A DNA stretch of 64,000 nt from Hyphomicrobium facile (GTDB taxonomy: Bacteria; Pseudomonadota; Alphaproteobacteria; Rhizobiales; Hyphomicrobiaceae). The notes under the pieces were generated by a model. The model saw only the letters and a program-made list of their open reading frames with translations. It was not told the DNA's origin and made no database searches. The first letter of the stretch is position 1. Each line of letters begins with the position of its first letter. The stretch is taken from contig NZ_FPCH01000002.1 of NCBI RefSeq assembly GCF_900116175.1, forward strand, positions 992,001 to 1,056,000, written 5' to 3'. This document shows positions 52,215 to 61,619 of this stretch, one piece after another. Made by a program: the position numbers and the translations under genes.

Positions 52215-53459
52215 TCACCCGATCTCGAGAAGCTTCGGAAAATAGATCACGAATTTCGGCGACGCGTCGCCGCTGTGCCGCCGGATCTTTGCGATCAGCT
52301 CATCGGCGAAGTTCCAGGCTCCGATCAGAAACGTCGTGTCGCCCGCGATGTCGGCCGCTTTACTGAATGGCTCGATCGCGTGCTCAGTGCCCGGAATGGT
52401 CAGCCCTACCTTCAGGGCTGCTTCGTCGAGATAGACGTCCGGAACAATGCCTGCGGCGCGAACGAACGTCAGGGCCTTCGCTGCGACACCGACGAGCGCA
52501 ATTTTCCGGCCCGCAGCTCGATGCTTTTTGACGACGGCCGCGGCGGCGCTCATCGCGGTCTTCGCACCGTCGGCGAATGTCGCGTATGCGCTCAAGACCT
52601 CGGAGCCTCCAAGGTCGCGGGAAAGCGACGGTGGCGTCGGCGACGGCCACGCAACGGAAAATGGTTGGCCGCCATCAAATGCAAACGGCGCGACGTCGTC
52701 TTCCGATCGCCGGAGGAACGATAAGAGGCTTACGCCGTGCACCGAGGTGAGCTGCGAAGCTTCGACGCGCAAGCCGTTGTTTTCCGCGAGGCGCGCCATC
52801 GAAGCGACGGTGTAGAACGAATAGTGCTCGTGATAGACGGTATCGAACTCGCCGTTGGCGATCATCAATGCCTGGCTGGTCTGGATGATCGCGACGCCGC
52901 CCGGCGCCAGGCATTCGCGCACGCCACGCATGAACGTCGCCGGGTCCGGCGTATGGGCCGCGACGTTCATCGCGACGATGATGTCGAACTGTCCCTCGGG
53001 CCGGGCGTCCGGGAAAAATCCGGTGATCACTTTCCTGCCGGCCGCGGCCGCGATTTTGTTGAGGTTTTCCGCCGGATCGACGCCGACAGCGTCGAAGCCG
53101 CGTGCTTCCATGCACCCCAGGAGGCTGCCGTCGTTCGAGGCGATTTCCAGAACGCGCGCGCCGGGCCTACTCGCGCGCAGCAACGTGTCTGCGAACCACT
53201 CGAAGTAAGCCTTGAGCGTCCCGCTCGTGCCGCTCGCATAGAGGTAATGCTTGAAGAGCTTGGCCGGATCGACGAAGTGGGTCAGCTGGCCATGCGTGCA
53301 GGTGGGGCAGATCGCGAAACCCAGAGGAAAGGCTTCGTGCGGTTCGTCAGGCCCTGAGAGAAGAAGGTTGGCTGGCGGCTGGACGTCCAATTCGAGCAAT
53401 GGCTTCGCTTCGCCGCCGCAAACGATGCACGTGCGCTGAGGTTCGCAATCTGCGGTCAT
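52215..53459 (-). CDS. SAM-dependent NDP-sugar C-methyltransferase
   Basis: 414 residues with the three-part plan of sugar C-methyltransferases such as TylCIII: an N-terminal zinc-binding domain (CIVCGG...CPTCTHG, four Cys), a Rossmann methyltransferase (~95-215: VLEIASNDGSLLG, NVAAHTPDP, YHEHYSFYT) and a C-terminal domain (~300-410). YHEHYS is the conserved catalytic segment. It adds a methyl carbon to a deoxysugar donor. Its ATG overlaps the stop of the epimerase gene (ATGA). Confidence 0.88.
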   Translation of the reverse strand: MTADCEPQRTCIVCGGEAKPLLELDVQPPANLLLSGPDEPHEAFPLGFAICPTCTHGQLTHFVDPAKLFKHYLYASGTSGTLKAYFEWFADTLLRASRPGARVLEIASNDGSLLGCMEARGFDAVGVDPAENLNKIAAAAGRKVITGFFPDARPEGQFDIIVAMNVAAHTPDPATFMRGVRECLAPGGVAIIQTSQALMIANGEFDTVYHEHYSFYTVASMARLAENNGLRVEASQLTSVHGVSLLSFLRRSEDDVAPFAFDGGQPFSVAWPSPTPPSLSRDLGGSEVLSAYATFADGAKTAMSAAAAVVKKHRAAGRKIALVGVAAKALTFVRAAGIVPDVYLDEAALKVGLTIPGTEHAIEPFSKAADIAGDTTFLIGAWNFADELIAKIRRHSGDASPKFVIYFPKLLEIG

Positions 53460-54349
53460 GATGCTGCTTGTAGCTCAGGGTGATAGGCCTCGCGGAACCG
53501 CTCACAGCGTTCGGCGATGCTGATGGGTCGCGGCGCACCGCACAGCGACTGGATCTTTTGGCAGTTCATCTGGAAGGAGTAGGTGAGCGCGTTGCCGTGG
53601 TCGATGACCGGCACACCGTGGAACGCCGCTATACTGTCCGCCAGCTGGCCGATGCTGGCGTTGAGCGAGCCCGTGTTCAGGATCGGCGGCAGATCATGGC
53701 GAAGTTCGATAATCCTCAAGACGTAATGGGCAAGGTCTTCGAGGAAGAGGATGTTGCGATAAGACCTGCGATTGCGCACTTGAACACAGCCGTCGCGCAT
53801 CGCTGCGATGTTCATCGCGTTGAAGATCAGCTCCGGCCGCAGCAACGGGCTCATTCCGCAGACCGTTCCGAGGCGCAGGCCCGTTATCCCGTTGGCGAAG
53901 CAGCGGGCGAGCGCATCCATCGAGACCTTGGAGCAGTCATACGGGTTGACCGGGTCGAGCCTCGTCTCGGATTCGTCGAGCGCGGGCGGCGCGATGCCGT
54001 TCTCCGACATCATCACCGAATAGACGCTCGCGGTGCTGGCGTAGATCAAGCGCGAATTGAACTGTTTGCGGCGCGCGAAATGGAGGAGATCCAGACAGTT
54101 GTTGGCGAGCGCGCCGTCCGGATCACTCAGGGACATCGGAACGCTCGAATGTCCGGCAAACCAAAGGATGACGGAAAAATCCGCGAGATCCGTGATGGTC
54201 AGTTCCTGATACCGGCACCGCATCGCGTTCGGGATGCCTGCGAGGCGATCGACGTTCTGATCGCACACGGAGACGTCATGTCCGGCCTGAACCAGGGCCG
54301 GCAACAGATAGGACCCCACGTAGCCATGTCCCACGAGAAGAATCTTCAT
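53456..54349 (-). CDS. NAD-dependent sugar epimerase/dehydratase
   Basis: 297 residues, extended SDR. Nucleotide-binding GHGYVGSYLLP replaces the usual GxxGxxG; catalytic STASVYSV and Y-x3-K (YDCSK). GGAGG at five bases before ATG 54349 sets the start; a GTG 25 codons earlier lacks it. With the C-methyltransferase it probably makes an unusual branched or deoxy sugar that the two transferases attach. Substrate is not defined. Confidence 0.87.
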   Translation of the reverse strand: MKILLVGHGYVGSYLLPALVQAGHDVSVCDQNVDRLAGIPNAMRCRYQELTITDLADFSVILWFAGHSSVPMSLSDPDGALANNCLDLLHFARRKQFNSRLIYASTASVYSVMMSENGIAPPALDESETRLDPVNPYDCSKVSMDALARCFANGITGLRLGTVCGMSPLLRPELIFNAMNIAAMRDGCVQVRNRRSYRNILFLEDLAHYVLRIIELRHDLPPILNTGSLNASIGQLADSIAAFHGVPVIDHGNALTYSFQMNCQKIQSLCGAPRPISIAERCERFREAYHPELQAAS

Positions 54350-54482
54350 GGCCGCCTCCGCATCACGCGCGCACTGTGGCTGATCTGTTTCAGGTTCGCC
54401 TTGCGCGTGCCTTGTGACGCTCACAGCGGCTTAGATGGCCGAAGATAGAGGCCACTTCGAACGGAAGGCGAGGATCGACCGG

Positions 54483-55490
54483 TCAGGCGGGCGCGCCGTG
54501 CGCCGCCGGGGTGCTGCTGCCCGCGGTGCAGCCGGCGCCGAGGCCACATGGGGCACCGTCGCTGACTTCGAATTGAAGGGTCGCGTGACGGATCCCAAAT
54601 TCGTCGTGCAGCATTTTCGTCGCCTTTTCGATGAAGGCATCGCCCGGGTGCCCGTCCGGCATGACAAGGTGGCACGTCAACGCCGTCTCCGTCGTGCTCA
54701 TGGGCCAGATGTGGAGATCATGGATGCTGACGACGCCGGGCAGCTGCAGCAGCCGGTTGTGCACGTCCACAGCATTGATATTCCCGGGCACTCCGTGCAT
54801 CGCGAGCCGCATGGAATCCTGCAGCAGTCCCCACGTGCTCCAGATGATCACTGCAGCGATGATGAGACTGACGATGGGGTCCACCCAGTACCATCCCGTC
54901 AGCAATACGGCGATACCAGCGATTACGACGCCGACCGAGACGGCTGCGTCGGCCATCATGTGGAGATAGGCGCCGCGGATATTGACGTCGCGCTCGCCGC
55001 CCGACGCAAACAGCCAGGCGGTGAAGCCGTTGACCAGGACACCGGCGAACGCCACGACGATCATCATTCCGCCGGCTACGGGCGCGGGCTCGATCAGCCG
55101 CTGTACGGCTTCGAGCACGATGGCGCCGACAGCCACCAGAAGCAGAACCGCGTTGGCGAGCGCGGCCAAGATCGTCGATGATCCGAAGCCATAGGTGAAG
55201 CTCAGGGTCGGCCGGCGCTTTACGAGTACGCTCGCGCCCCAGGCCATCAGGAGACCAAGCACGTCTCCGAAGTTATGACCTGCGTCCGCGACGAGCGCCA
55301 TCGAGTTGGCAAAGAAGCCGGCAATCGCCTCGATGAGGACAAAGCCGATGTTGAGGCCCGCACCCAGCGCAAACGCGAAACCGAAATCCTTCGGCACATG
55401 GCTGTGGCCGTGCGACCCGATCCCGTGATCATGGCCGGCGTGGTCGTGCCCGTCATGCGGCTCGTTACGCGTCTCTGACACTTCCGTCAT
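54483..55490 (-). CDS. Cation diffusion facilitator (CzcD/ZitB-type zinc exporter)
   Basis: 335 residues: a His-rich N-terminus (DGHDHAGHDHGIGSHGHSH) that may bind metal, six transmembrane helices, metal-site motifs ADAGHNFGD in helix 2 and HMMADAAVS in helix 5, and the cytoplasmic C-terminal domain with VSIHDLHIWPMS. It exports Zn2+ (probably also other divalent ions) by proton antiport at the inner membrane. A Cys pair near the end (CGLGAGC) is an extra possible metal ligand. Confidence 0.93.
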   Translation of the reverse strand: MTEVSETRNEPHDGHDHAGHDHGIGSHGHSHVPKDFGFAFALGAGLNIGFVLIEAIAGFFANSMALVADAGHNFGDVLGLLMAWGASVLVKRRPTLSFTYGFGSSTILAALANAVLLLVAVGAIVLEAVQRLIEPAPVAGGMMIVVAFAGVLVNGFTAWLFASGGERDVNIRGAYLHMMADAAVSVGVVIAGIAVLLTGWYWVDPIVSLIIAAVIIWSTWGLLQDSMRLAMHGVPGNINAVDVHNRLLQLPGVVSIHDLHIWPMSTTETALTCHLVMPDGHPGDAFIEKATKMLHDEFGIRHATLQFEVSDGAPCGLGAGCTAGSSTPAAHGAPA

Positions 55491-55618
55491 GATCCACCGC
55501 TCGTGAGAGGATTACAGGGCAACGTACGCCTGCGCCGCCGGATAAAATGGGACGCGCGGCTTACAACGCAATCCCAGAACGCCGGGGGCCCGGATCCGAT
55601 CCAATCGCTTCGGTCTAC

Positions 55619-57073
55619 CTAGCGTTTATCGATGCCGCTTATGCGCTCGAGAAGTCGTGGACGATGAGGGGCGGGCGCGGGGCTGTCCGCGTTCTTGTCG
55701 GCTTCACCAGCGGCCGGCAACGGCGGAGGCCGGTCGGCTCTCTCGGGGGGCGCGTCACCGGGTCCGCCGCCAGCATTGCCGTTCAAAGCGCGCAGGTATG
55801 ATCCTTGTCGCTGGTCTGGGCGCTGGTCGGGGCGCTGGTCGGGCGTTTCCGTGCCGTCGCCGTTCGAGGGCTTGTCGGCGACATTCCCAGCGGGTCGCTG
55901 CCCGCGAGGGGTCGAAATGCGTTCGGCAAGCGACGGCCTTGCGGGGTTTGCCCGGTCGGATGGCGTTTCGACAACCGGCTCCGGAGTTATCCGGCGCAGC
56001 TCTTCGTGGAAGCGGAGGGCCTGGCGTGACAGACGCTCCTGTCCGGCGGCGATCTCGGCGCGAAGTTCCGTAATAACGCGACGCTGGTTTTCGAGCTCGG
56101 CCTGCAGAGCGCTGAAGTCGGCCTTCTCCATCATACCGGGCGACGGCGCATCCTTCTCTTCGTAGACCTTGAGTGCGGCCCGGAGCTTCGCCATTTCGGT
56201 CGACTTGGTATCAACGGCTGCCTGAAGATCGGCAACACGATCCTCGAGCGCCATCCGCTCAGCGTCCTCGCTGCCGATGCTCGACTTCAGCGTGCTCAGC
56301 TCGGCTTCCGTCTTGGCGAGCGCCAGCAGAAGCCTCTTGATCTCTGCGTTCTGTTCATCGCGATCGGGAGACGTTTGAGCGACGGCGGCCGCACCTTTCA
56401 AGCGTTCGATCAGCGCTGCCTGTTCGCGCGTTTTCTCACGCATCGCCTCAAGCTCTGTGCGAAGAGCGACGTTACTATCGGCACTCGCGCCTGCAGCGGC
56501 ACCACGATTGCGAATGGCTCGCGTGTCGAGCGTCGTACGCAGCTGCGCAAGCTCTCTCTCGCGCTGCTTGTTGAGTTGCGTTGCCTCCTCGAGCGCGGCA
56601 GCCTGCTTGGCGCTCGTTGCGGACAGCGTCTTGATTTCACGGTCGCGCGTTGCGAGCAGCTTTCGCGTTTCGGCGAGACGCTGCTCGACCTTCGGGAGCC
56701 TATCGAGGATCGCCTGTTCGAGAACGCGGCGGGCATTTTCATGCTCCTCGACGCTCATCTTCTGGTCGGCGATCGCCTCGGACAATTCCTGAATCTTCGC
56801 ATCGCGACGATTGACCTCGACCCGCTGGCGGGCGGCCGAAAGGCCGGCTTCCTCAAGCTTGGATTCGAGGCGGTGCAGTTCCATCGCGAAGTCGGCGCGC
56901 AAGCGGTCCTTGTCGGCGCGAATTTCCGCTTCGGTGAGCGGCAGCGTCCGCTTCAAGGCTTCGGAGGTGAAGCGTTCGACGCGGCGGCGGTAGGCAGGCA
57001 AAAGCACAACCACGATCAGGGCCGCGATCAGAAAGCCCAACATCACGAGCATCGCGGCGGAAAGGGTTATCAA
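55619..57073 (-). CDS. Membrane-anchored coiled-coil protein
   Basis: 484 residues from a probable TTG (57073). An N-terminal transmembrane helix (~5-30: LSAAMLVMLGFLIAALIVVVLL) is followed by a long coiled coil (~45-335) with one break near residues 195-205, and a disordered Pro/Asp/Arg-rich C-terminus with DQRPDQRPDQR. No enzyme domain. The plan fits envelope or cell-shape scaffolds of Rhizobiales; function unknown. The frame is open back to 57121, but the extra residues are not typical. It sits beside the EipA-type gene. Confidence 0.75.
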   Translation of the reverse strand: MITLSAAMLVMLGFLIAALIVVVLLPAYRRRVERFTSEALKRTLPLTEAEIRADKDRLRADFAMELHRLESKLEEAGLSAARQRVEVNRRDAKIQELSEAIADQKMSVEEHENARRVLEQAILDRLPKVEQRLAETRKLLATRDREIKTLSATSAKQAAALEEATQLNKQRERELAQLRTTLDTRAIRNRGAAAGASADSNVALRTELEAMREKTREQAALIERLKGAAAVAQTSPDRDEQNAEIKRLLLALAKTEAELSTLKSSIGSEDAERMALEDRVADLQAAVDTKSTEMAKLRAALKVYEEKDAPSPGMMEKADFSALQAELENQRRVITELRAEIAAGQERLSRQALRFHEELRRITPEPVVETPSDRANPARPSLAERISTPRGQRPAGNVADKPSNGDGTETPDQRPDQRPDQRQGSYLRALNGNAGGGPGDAPPERADRPPPLPAAGEADKNADSPAPAPHRPRLLERISGIDKR

Positions 57074-57197
57074 GAAAACTCGCCCTGCAATGAAAAGCTT
57101 CGCGGCCCCCGCCGACGGCAACGTTCCCAGACCGGCAGAGAAACCCCCTTTTGGGTCTCACTGCAATATCGAACCGGCACTGAGCCGACCACCGGCA

Positions 57198-58082
57198 TCA
57201 GAAGGGGTTCCAGGTCGGACTCCTTGTATACTTCAAATAACCCACGTTGGCACCCAGTCGGAGGCCTACCCCCGCCCTAATTGGCGCCAACGAGACGTGG
57301 CCAGACTTCTGAAACTGCACGCTTACGCCGCCTACGAGGTAAGCCGACCCCTCAACGCCGCCGAATCGATCAAAAATGTCGTTCGGATCGCGGAGGTTGT
57401 AGACGAGCGTCATGACTTTAGATCCGTCGGCGCCGAAATCATAGCCGACCGAGGGGCCTTGCCAGTAGACCCTAAAGGAGCCGGCATCCTTCGTGTAGAG
57501 AGTTCCCTCTCCGTAGGCCAGACCGGCGACGAACGCTCCGCCCGCATCCTGTCCCAGAATGTAACCATTCGGCCTGCCAGCCTTCTGGAAGGCCCATTCG
57601 ATAGCCGACGCCAGTCCGCCGCTGATTTTCCCGAAGAAGTTGTTCCCTGCGCGGATGATCTCATCCTCGGAATACGAACTTCTTTCGGACGCCCCTGGGG
57701 GCGGACCGGAATCATAATAGCGGTCATCCCTGCCCGCGTTTTGCGGCGGCGGAGCGTAGGGGTCGCCGTAGCCGCCCGGATCGCCACCCTGGTCGCCACC
57801 CTGATTGCGGGGGCCGTTGTAGGGGCCATAGGGATCGCCGCCTGCAGCGCCTCGGGGCGGCGGGGCGTAGCTAGAGTCAGGGGGCGGGGGAGATGCGCGG
57901 TACGTGTCGACGCCGCTTTGGCCGGTGTAGGTGTCGGCGGGCGGCCTATAGGCGTCGTCTTGCGCCCCGGCGCTCGAGCCTCCAACGATCAGGCACGCCA
58001 TGAGACTGAAGATCGATGCAAATGCCGCATTCCTGGCCGCACCTTTAGTTCGCGCTATTCTGTCGAAGCCGCGGCGCCGCAT
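57198..58082 (-). CDS. eipA: EipA-type (DUF1134) periplasmic envelope protein
   Basis: 294 residues: signal peptide (~1-40, ending SSAGAQ), a Pro/Gly/Tyr-rich disordered linker (~45-130) and a DUF1134 domain (~135-290: FFGKISGGLASAIEWAFQKAGRP, AGLAYGEGTLYTK, GPSVGYDFGADGSK, FGGVEGSAYLVGGVSV). In Brucella, EipA of this family maintains envelope integrity and is needed for full virulence. The symbol is by family; function in this host is inferred. The linker is longer than usual. Confidence 0.85.
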   Translation of the reverse strand: MRRRGFDRIARTKGAARNAAFASIFSLMACLIVGGSSAGAQDDAYRPPADTYTGQSGVDTYRASPPPPDSSYAPPPRGAAGGDPYGPYNGPRNQGGDQGGDPGGYGDPYAPPPQNAGRDDRYYDSGPPPGASERSSYSEDEIIRAGNNFFGKISGGLASAIEWAFQKAGRPNGYILGQDAGGAFVAGLAYGEGTLYTKDAGSFRVYWQGPSVGYDFGADGSKVMTLVYNLRDPNDIFDRFGGVEGSAYLVGGVSVQFQKSGHVSLAPIRAGVGLRLGANVGYLKYTRSPTWNPF

Positions 58083-58262
58083 CGGCGTGACCCCTCACTT
58101 GTTCTTATTCGCAACACTTTTTTGGCAGGACCAAGCTTTGGCAAGATCTGGCCGGGTCGTCGCACGTGATGCGTGCACCCTCCCGAAGATCGAGCGTGCG
58201 CCCGAATCCTATTCTACAGATTCGCCGCTATGTGTTGCTAAAGTATGGCCGCGTCGCGTTGC

Positions 58263-59117
58263 TTATGCCCTTGGCGCGGCCAATTCGGATTCGCCCCCGC
58301 GCCACAGCGGCTGGCGTCCCCAGGCAATGAAATAGGGATTGCGGTAGCCACGTTCGAAATGCCCGTACGTCAGTAGCGATCCGTCCAATTTCGTGACCGA
58401 TCCTCCGGCACCCTCGAGTATGGCTTGGCCGGCGGCGGTATCCCATTCGTATGTTTCGCCAAACCGCGCGTAGAGGTCGCCTTCGGCGGCGGCGATGAGG
58501 CAGAACTTCATCGACGATCCGAGCGGTCTCGTGTCCTGAACCTTGAGCGTTGCCAAAAGCCCCGCGCTCGCACTTCCGACACCCCGGCTGTTGAACGCCA
58601 CGAGTGCGGCCGGATCAGGCTTTCGTGTGACGAGGCGCTTGAACTGCATTGCTGCAAACGGCAATTCGTCTTTCTGGGAAAGCTTAGCTTCGTAAGAGAA
58701 GCCATCCGACCTCGTCACGAACAAGCGCTCGGACGGGGGCAGATAGATCAAACCAAACCGCGTCTTACCGTCTTCAACCAAGCCGATGTTGATCGAAAAC
58801 TCCGGCTTGCCGCGTATGAACAGCCGCGTTCCGTCGAGCGCGTCGACGAGGAAAAATCGCTTCGCGTATTCGCATGTGGCACCGGCCGCGATCCGCTCTT
58901 CCGCAGCGACGGGCACATCCGGCGCAACAGACGCCAGCGCCGCCAGCAGAATGTCCTCAGCCTCACGATCGGCAGCCGTTACGGGCGACCTGTCGGCCTT
59001 TTGCTCGAACTTCACGCCATTCGTGAAATGCGACATCTCGAGACGCCCGGCCTCGCGGACAGCCGGAAGCAAGGCTGCGATCAGTGCATCGTGATCGTTG
59101 ACGTCGATTGGCGACAT
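58263..59117 (-). CDS. cysQ: 3'(2'),5'-bisphosphate nucleotidase CysQ
   Basis: 284 residues, inositol-monophosphatase fold. It removes the 3' phosphate from PAP, the by-product of sulfate activation. Motifs: SPVTAADREAED, AAEE (metal Glu pair), VDALDGTRLF (WIVDPLDGT equivalent) and EWDTAAGQAIL. Length and metal site are complete. It neighbours chpT, with no obvious functional link. Confidence 0.9.
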   Translation of the reverse strand: MSPIDVNDHDALIAALLPAVREAGRLEMSHFTNGVKFEQKADRSPVTAADREAEDILLAALASVAPDVPVAAEERIAAGATCEYAKRFFLVDALDGTRLFIRGKPEFSINIGLVEDGKTRFGLIYLPPSERLFVTRSDGFSYEAKLSQKDELPFAAMQFKRLVTRKPDPAALVAFNSRGVGSASAGLLATLKVQDTRPLGSSMKFCLIAAAEGDLYARFGETYEWDTAAGQAILEGAGGSVTKLDGSLLTYGHFERGYRNPYFIAWGRQPLWRGGESELAAPRA

Positions 59118-59398
59118 CTTGAAGCTAACCCCGTTCGAATCAGTTGGCGCGGGGCGAGCCCGCGATTACGAATACGCTTTACCGCGCCCCAGTTCTTACC
59201 GTGGCGCGTAAGACCCATGTCTTCCATGAAAATCCGGGCCTGGACGGCCCACCGGCCGCGAGACTTGGCAACCGTCGTTCGGCGCATGTATCAGAGCATG
59301 GGGCATTATCGCAAGCCGCCTCCGCCGGTTCGCGTCGCGCTGTCGCGCTTGAGCTGCGGCACACTCTCGATCGAGAGAATCTCAGAAAAGGGTCACTA

Positions 59399-60046
59399 AT
59401 GAACCAGCGCGTTCCGCCGACCGATCTCGAACTCGCGGCAATGATCTCGAGCAAGATCTGTCACGACATCATCAATCCGGTCGGCGCTATCTTCAATGGA
59501 CTGGAAATCCTCGACGAGGAGGACGACGAACAAGCGAAGAGCTACGCGCTGAACGTCATCCGGAACGTCACGGAACAGGCGTCCGCGCGATTGGAATTTG
59601 CCCGTTTTGCATTCGGCGCCGCCGGATCGGCCGGGAGCATGATCGACCTGACGACCGCCGAGAAAATTTCTCGCGGCTTCGTCGCCATCACGCAGGGCAA
59701 GCACAAGCTGACATGGCGTGGCGCGCCGGGTCTCGTCGCCAAAGACAAGGTGAAGCTTCTTCTCAACCTCATTGCTTCCGCTGTCACTGCACTACCGCGC
59801 GGCGGAGAGATCGACGTTTCCATCGGCGGCTCATTCGAGCAACCGACGTTCCTCATCAGGTGCAAGGGCACGGCTGCACGGCCGCCGCAGTATCTAACCG
59901 ACTTCGTCGCCGGCAAGCCGCTGGCGCTCGATGCCATCACTATACAGGCATACTACACGTGGCGCATCGCGCCATCGGCTGGGATGAGACTGGAAATTCT
60001 GAAGGATGGCGCGGACATTCTTCTCGTCGCGAAGCCGGCGAGCTGA
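59399..60046 (+). CDS. chpT: ChpT histidine phosphotransferase
   Basis: 215 residues. Dimer-forming helical hairpin with the phospho-His in KICHDIINPVGAIFNGLEIL (His near residue 22) and a degenerate C-terminal ATPase-like domain without ATP motifs, as in Caulobacter and Brucella ChpT. ChpT passes phosphate from CckA to the master regulator CtrA and to CpdR, so it governs the cell cycle. AGGG stands before ATG 59399. The receiver gene downstream has a CtrA box in its promoter, which ties it to the pathway. Confidence 0.88.
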   Translation: MNQRVPPTDLELAAMISSKICHDIINPVGAIFNGLEILDEEDDEQAKSYALNVIRNVTEQASARLEFARFAFGAAGSAGSMIDLTTAEKISRGFVAITQGKHKLTWRGAPGLVAKDKVKLLLNLIASAVTALPRGGEIDVSIGGSFEQPTFLIRCKGTAARPPQYLTDFVAGKPLALDAITIQAYYTWRIAPSAGMRLEILKDGADILLVAKPAS

Positions 60047-60108
60047 CCAGAAGGGATCGAGCCAACGCGATCGGCCATCCGATCGCGGCTGCCTTTCCGC
60101 CATACATC

Positions 60109-60123
60109 TTAAGAGCGCGTTAA
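60109..60123 (+). promoter_or_regulatory. CtrA box (TTAA-N7-TTAA)
   Basis: TTAA (60109-60112), seven bases (GAGCGCG), TTAA (60120-60123): an exact full CtrA site apart from the trailing C. It lies between chpT and the receiver gene, about 90 bp before the latter's ATG, a usual place for an activator. Confidence 0.6.
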
Positions 60124-60211
60124 TATTTTACGTGCACTTTTCAGAACATCGTTTGCTCTGGTCGCCTTGCTGTCGGTTGGTGCAGCACTCTGCTTGCGAG
60201 ACGCCCTCGAT

Positions 60212-60580
60212 ATGCTTCACTGCTTCATCATCGATGACTCCGAGATCGTCCGGAAATACACCCGGCTTATTTTCGAGAGCTTAGGCTTTCGTGTGAGCGA
60301 GGCGGACAGCCCGATCGCCGCGATTGAGCGGCTGGGCTCGGAAGCGCCGGATTATATTTTGCTCGATTGGCGCATGCCGGGCTCGAACAGTATCGAGTTC
60401 CTTGGGAAACTACGCGCGCTGCAGCTGAGCGTCCGGCCCTACATCATTTATCTGGTCACCGAGAATGATCCGCTCGAAATCCAGCGAGCGCTCACTCACG
60501 GTGCCGACAATTTCCTGCTGAAGCCGTACAATCGGCAGATCGTCGAAATGAAGCTGCAGGAAATCCGAACCGCCGCTTGA
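60212..60580 (+). CDS. Single-domain response regulator downstream of chpT
   Basis: 122 residues, one receiver domain: acidic pair IIDDSE, phospho-acceptor Asp in LLDWRMPG, switch Thr in LVTEND and Lys in LLKPYN. No output domain. The ATG at 60212 fits receivers best (MLHCFIIDD); the frame extends to 60167. It is not CpdR or DivK by these motifs. Being beside chpT with a CtrA box in front, it may take phosphate from ChpT or divert it from CtrA (inference). Confidence 0.87.
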   Translation: MLHCFIIDDSEIVRKYTRLIFESLGFRVSEADSPIAAIERLGSEAPDYILLDWRMPGSNSIEFLGKLRALQLSVRPYIIYLVTENDPLEIQRALTHGADNFLLKPYNRQIVEMKLQEIRTAA

Positions 60581-60630
60581 TCAAAACGGCGGTTCGCGAA
60601 ACAAGCCCGAACTTCAATCAGCCCTTGGCT

Positions 60631-61422
60631 TTACTGAGCTCCGTCGCCGTCCGTGGGCGGCAGCGGAGTCGGATAGCCTGCGTCGTCGGCATCCGCGTTG
60701 TGCGGAGCCGCAGCCGGGGCATCGGCCGGTGCCTTCTGCGCTTTGTGCTTAGCGGGCTTCGCCGGAATTTCTGGCAACGAGCCCGTCTCGACCTTGGATA
60801 CGTTGTGGATCGGTTTGACGACTGCGTCAGACGACGCGGTGTCGGCGGCGGCTGCGCCGGTGTCGGGCGACGGCGCGGCGGCTTCCTTCTTCTCCTCAGG
60901 CTTCTTCGCCTTGTGAGCGAGGACAGATTTCGGATCGGGCACGGGCTCAGCGGTGGCTTTGTGAGCCGGCGCAGCGCCGTCTGTGTGGACCGTTGCTTCC
61001 TTCGTTACGCTCTTTTTCGCCGGTTTCGTTTCGGCTGGCGTGACGTCGGAAGCGGTTTTCTTCGCCGGCTCAGTAGCGACGTCGTCGGCTGAGGATTGTT
61101 CGGAACCGGGAAGCGACGAGCCGCCCCAGCACACGGTCGCTTCCGCGGTGCAGGTGTGCTCATCGAAAACGATGAAATTCAGAAACAGCTCGCAAGACAC
61201 GGTCTTCTTGCCGGTACGGAAATCGCTGACGCCGCGCTCGGTCATTTTCGATTGAATGAGCTTGTCGAGCAGATCCTTGGCGTCTTTGGTCGGGCCGTCT
61301 TTGCCGTAATCGTTGACGGTGAAGCCGTAACGCTTGCACTCCGCATTTGCCGAGACGGTTGTCGCTACGGCGAAGGTCGCGGCCAATGCGAATGCGGAAA
61401 CGAAGTTGACCGAGAAGCGCAT
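60631..61422 (-). CDS. Exported protein with Lys/Ala/Pro-rich tail
   Basis: 263 residues. Signal peptide (~1-27, ending SANAE), a compact globular part of about 90 residues with four Cys (CKRYGFT, VSCELFL, HTCTA, TVCWGG), then ~150 residues of Lys/Ala/Glu/Pro low-complexity sequence with HKA(K/T) and PAKK motifs that recall envelope-spanning linkers. GGGAGAA before the ATG. No family recognised. It may bind peptidoglycan or DNA through the basic tail (guess). Confidence 0.7.
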   Translation of the reverse strand: MRFSVNFVSAFALAATFAVATTVSANAECKRYGFTVNDYGKDGPTKDAKDLLDKLIQSKMTERGVSDFRTGKKTVSCELFLNFIVFDEHTCTAEATVCWGGSSLPGSEQSSADDVATEPAKKTASDVTPAETKPAKKSVTKEATVHTDGAAPAHKATAEPVPDPKSVLAHKAKKPEEKKEAAAPSPDTGAAAADTASSDAVVKPIHNVSKVETGSLPEIPAKPAKHKAQKAPADAPAAAPHNADADDAGYPTPLPPTDGDGAQ

Positions 61423-61619
61423 AACGTTAGTTCTCCCTCAAAGCCCCACCCTGAGATCAGGCTGCCTTTCTATTGTCAGCACAATGGCAAGACGAGGGCG
61501 AGTGGCGCATCGGCACCAGTTGACAGGTTTGTCGCCAGGGAAGGAAAAAACCCACAGCATCCCGGCCGCCGGTGTGACCAGGCGGCCATTATGCTCAGCA
61601 AAGCCAATGACCTAGAGGG

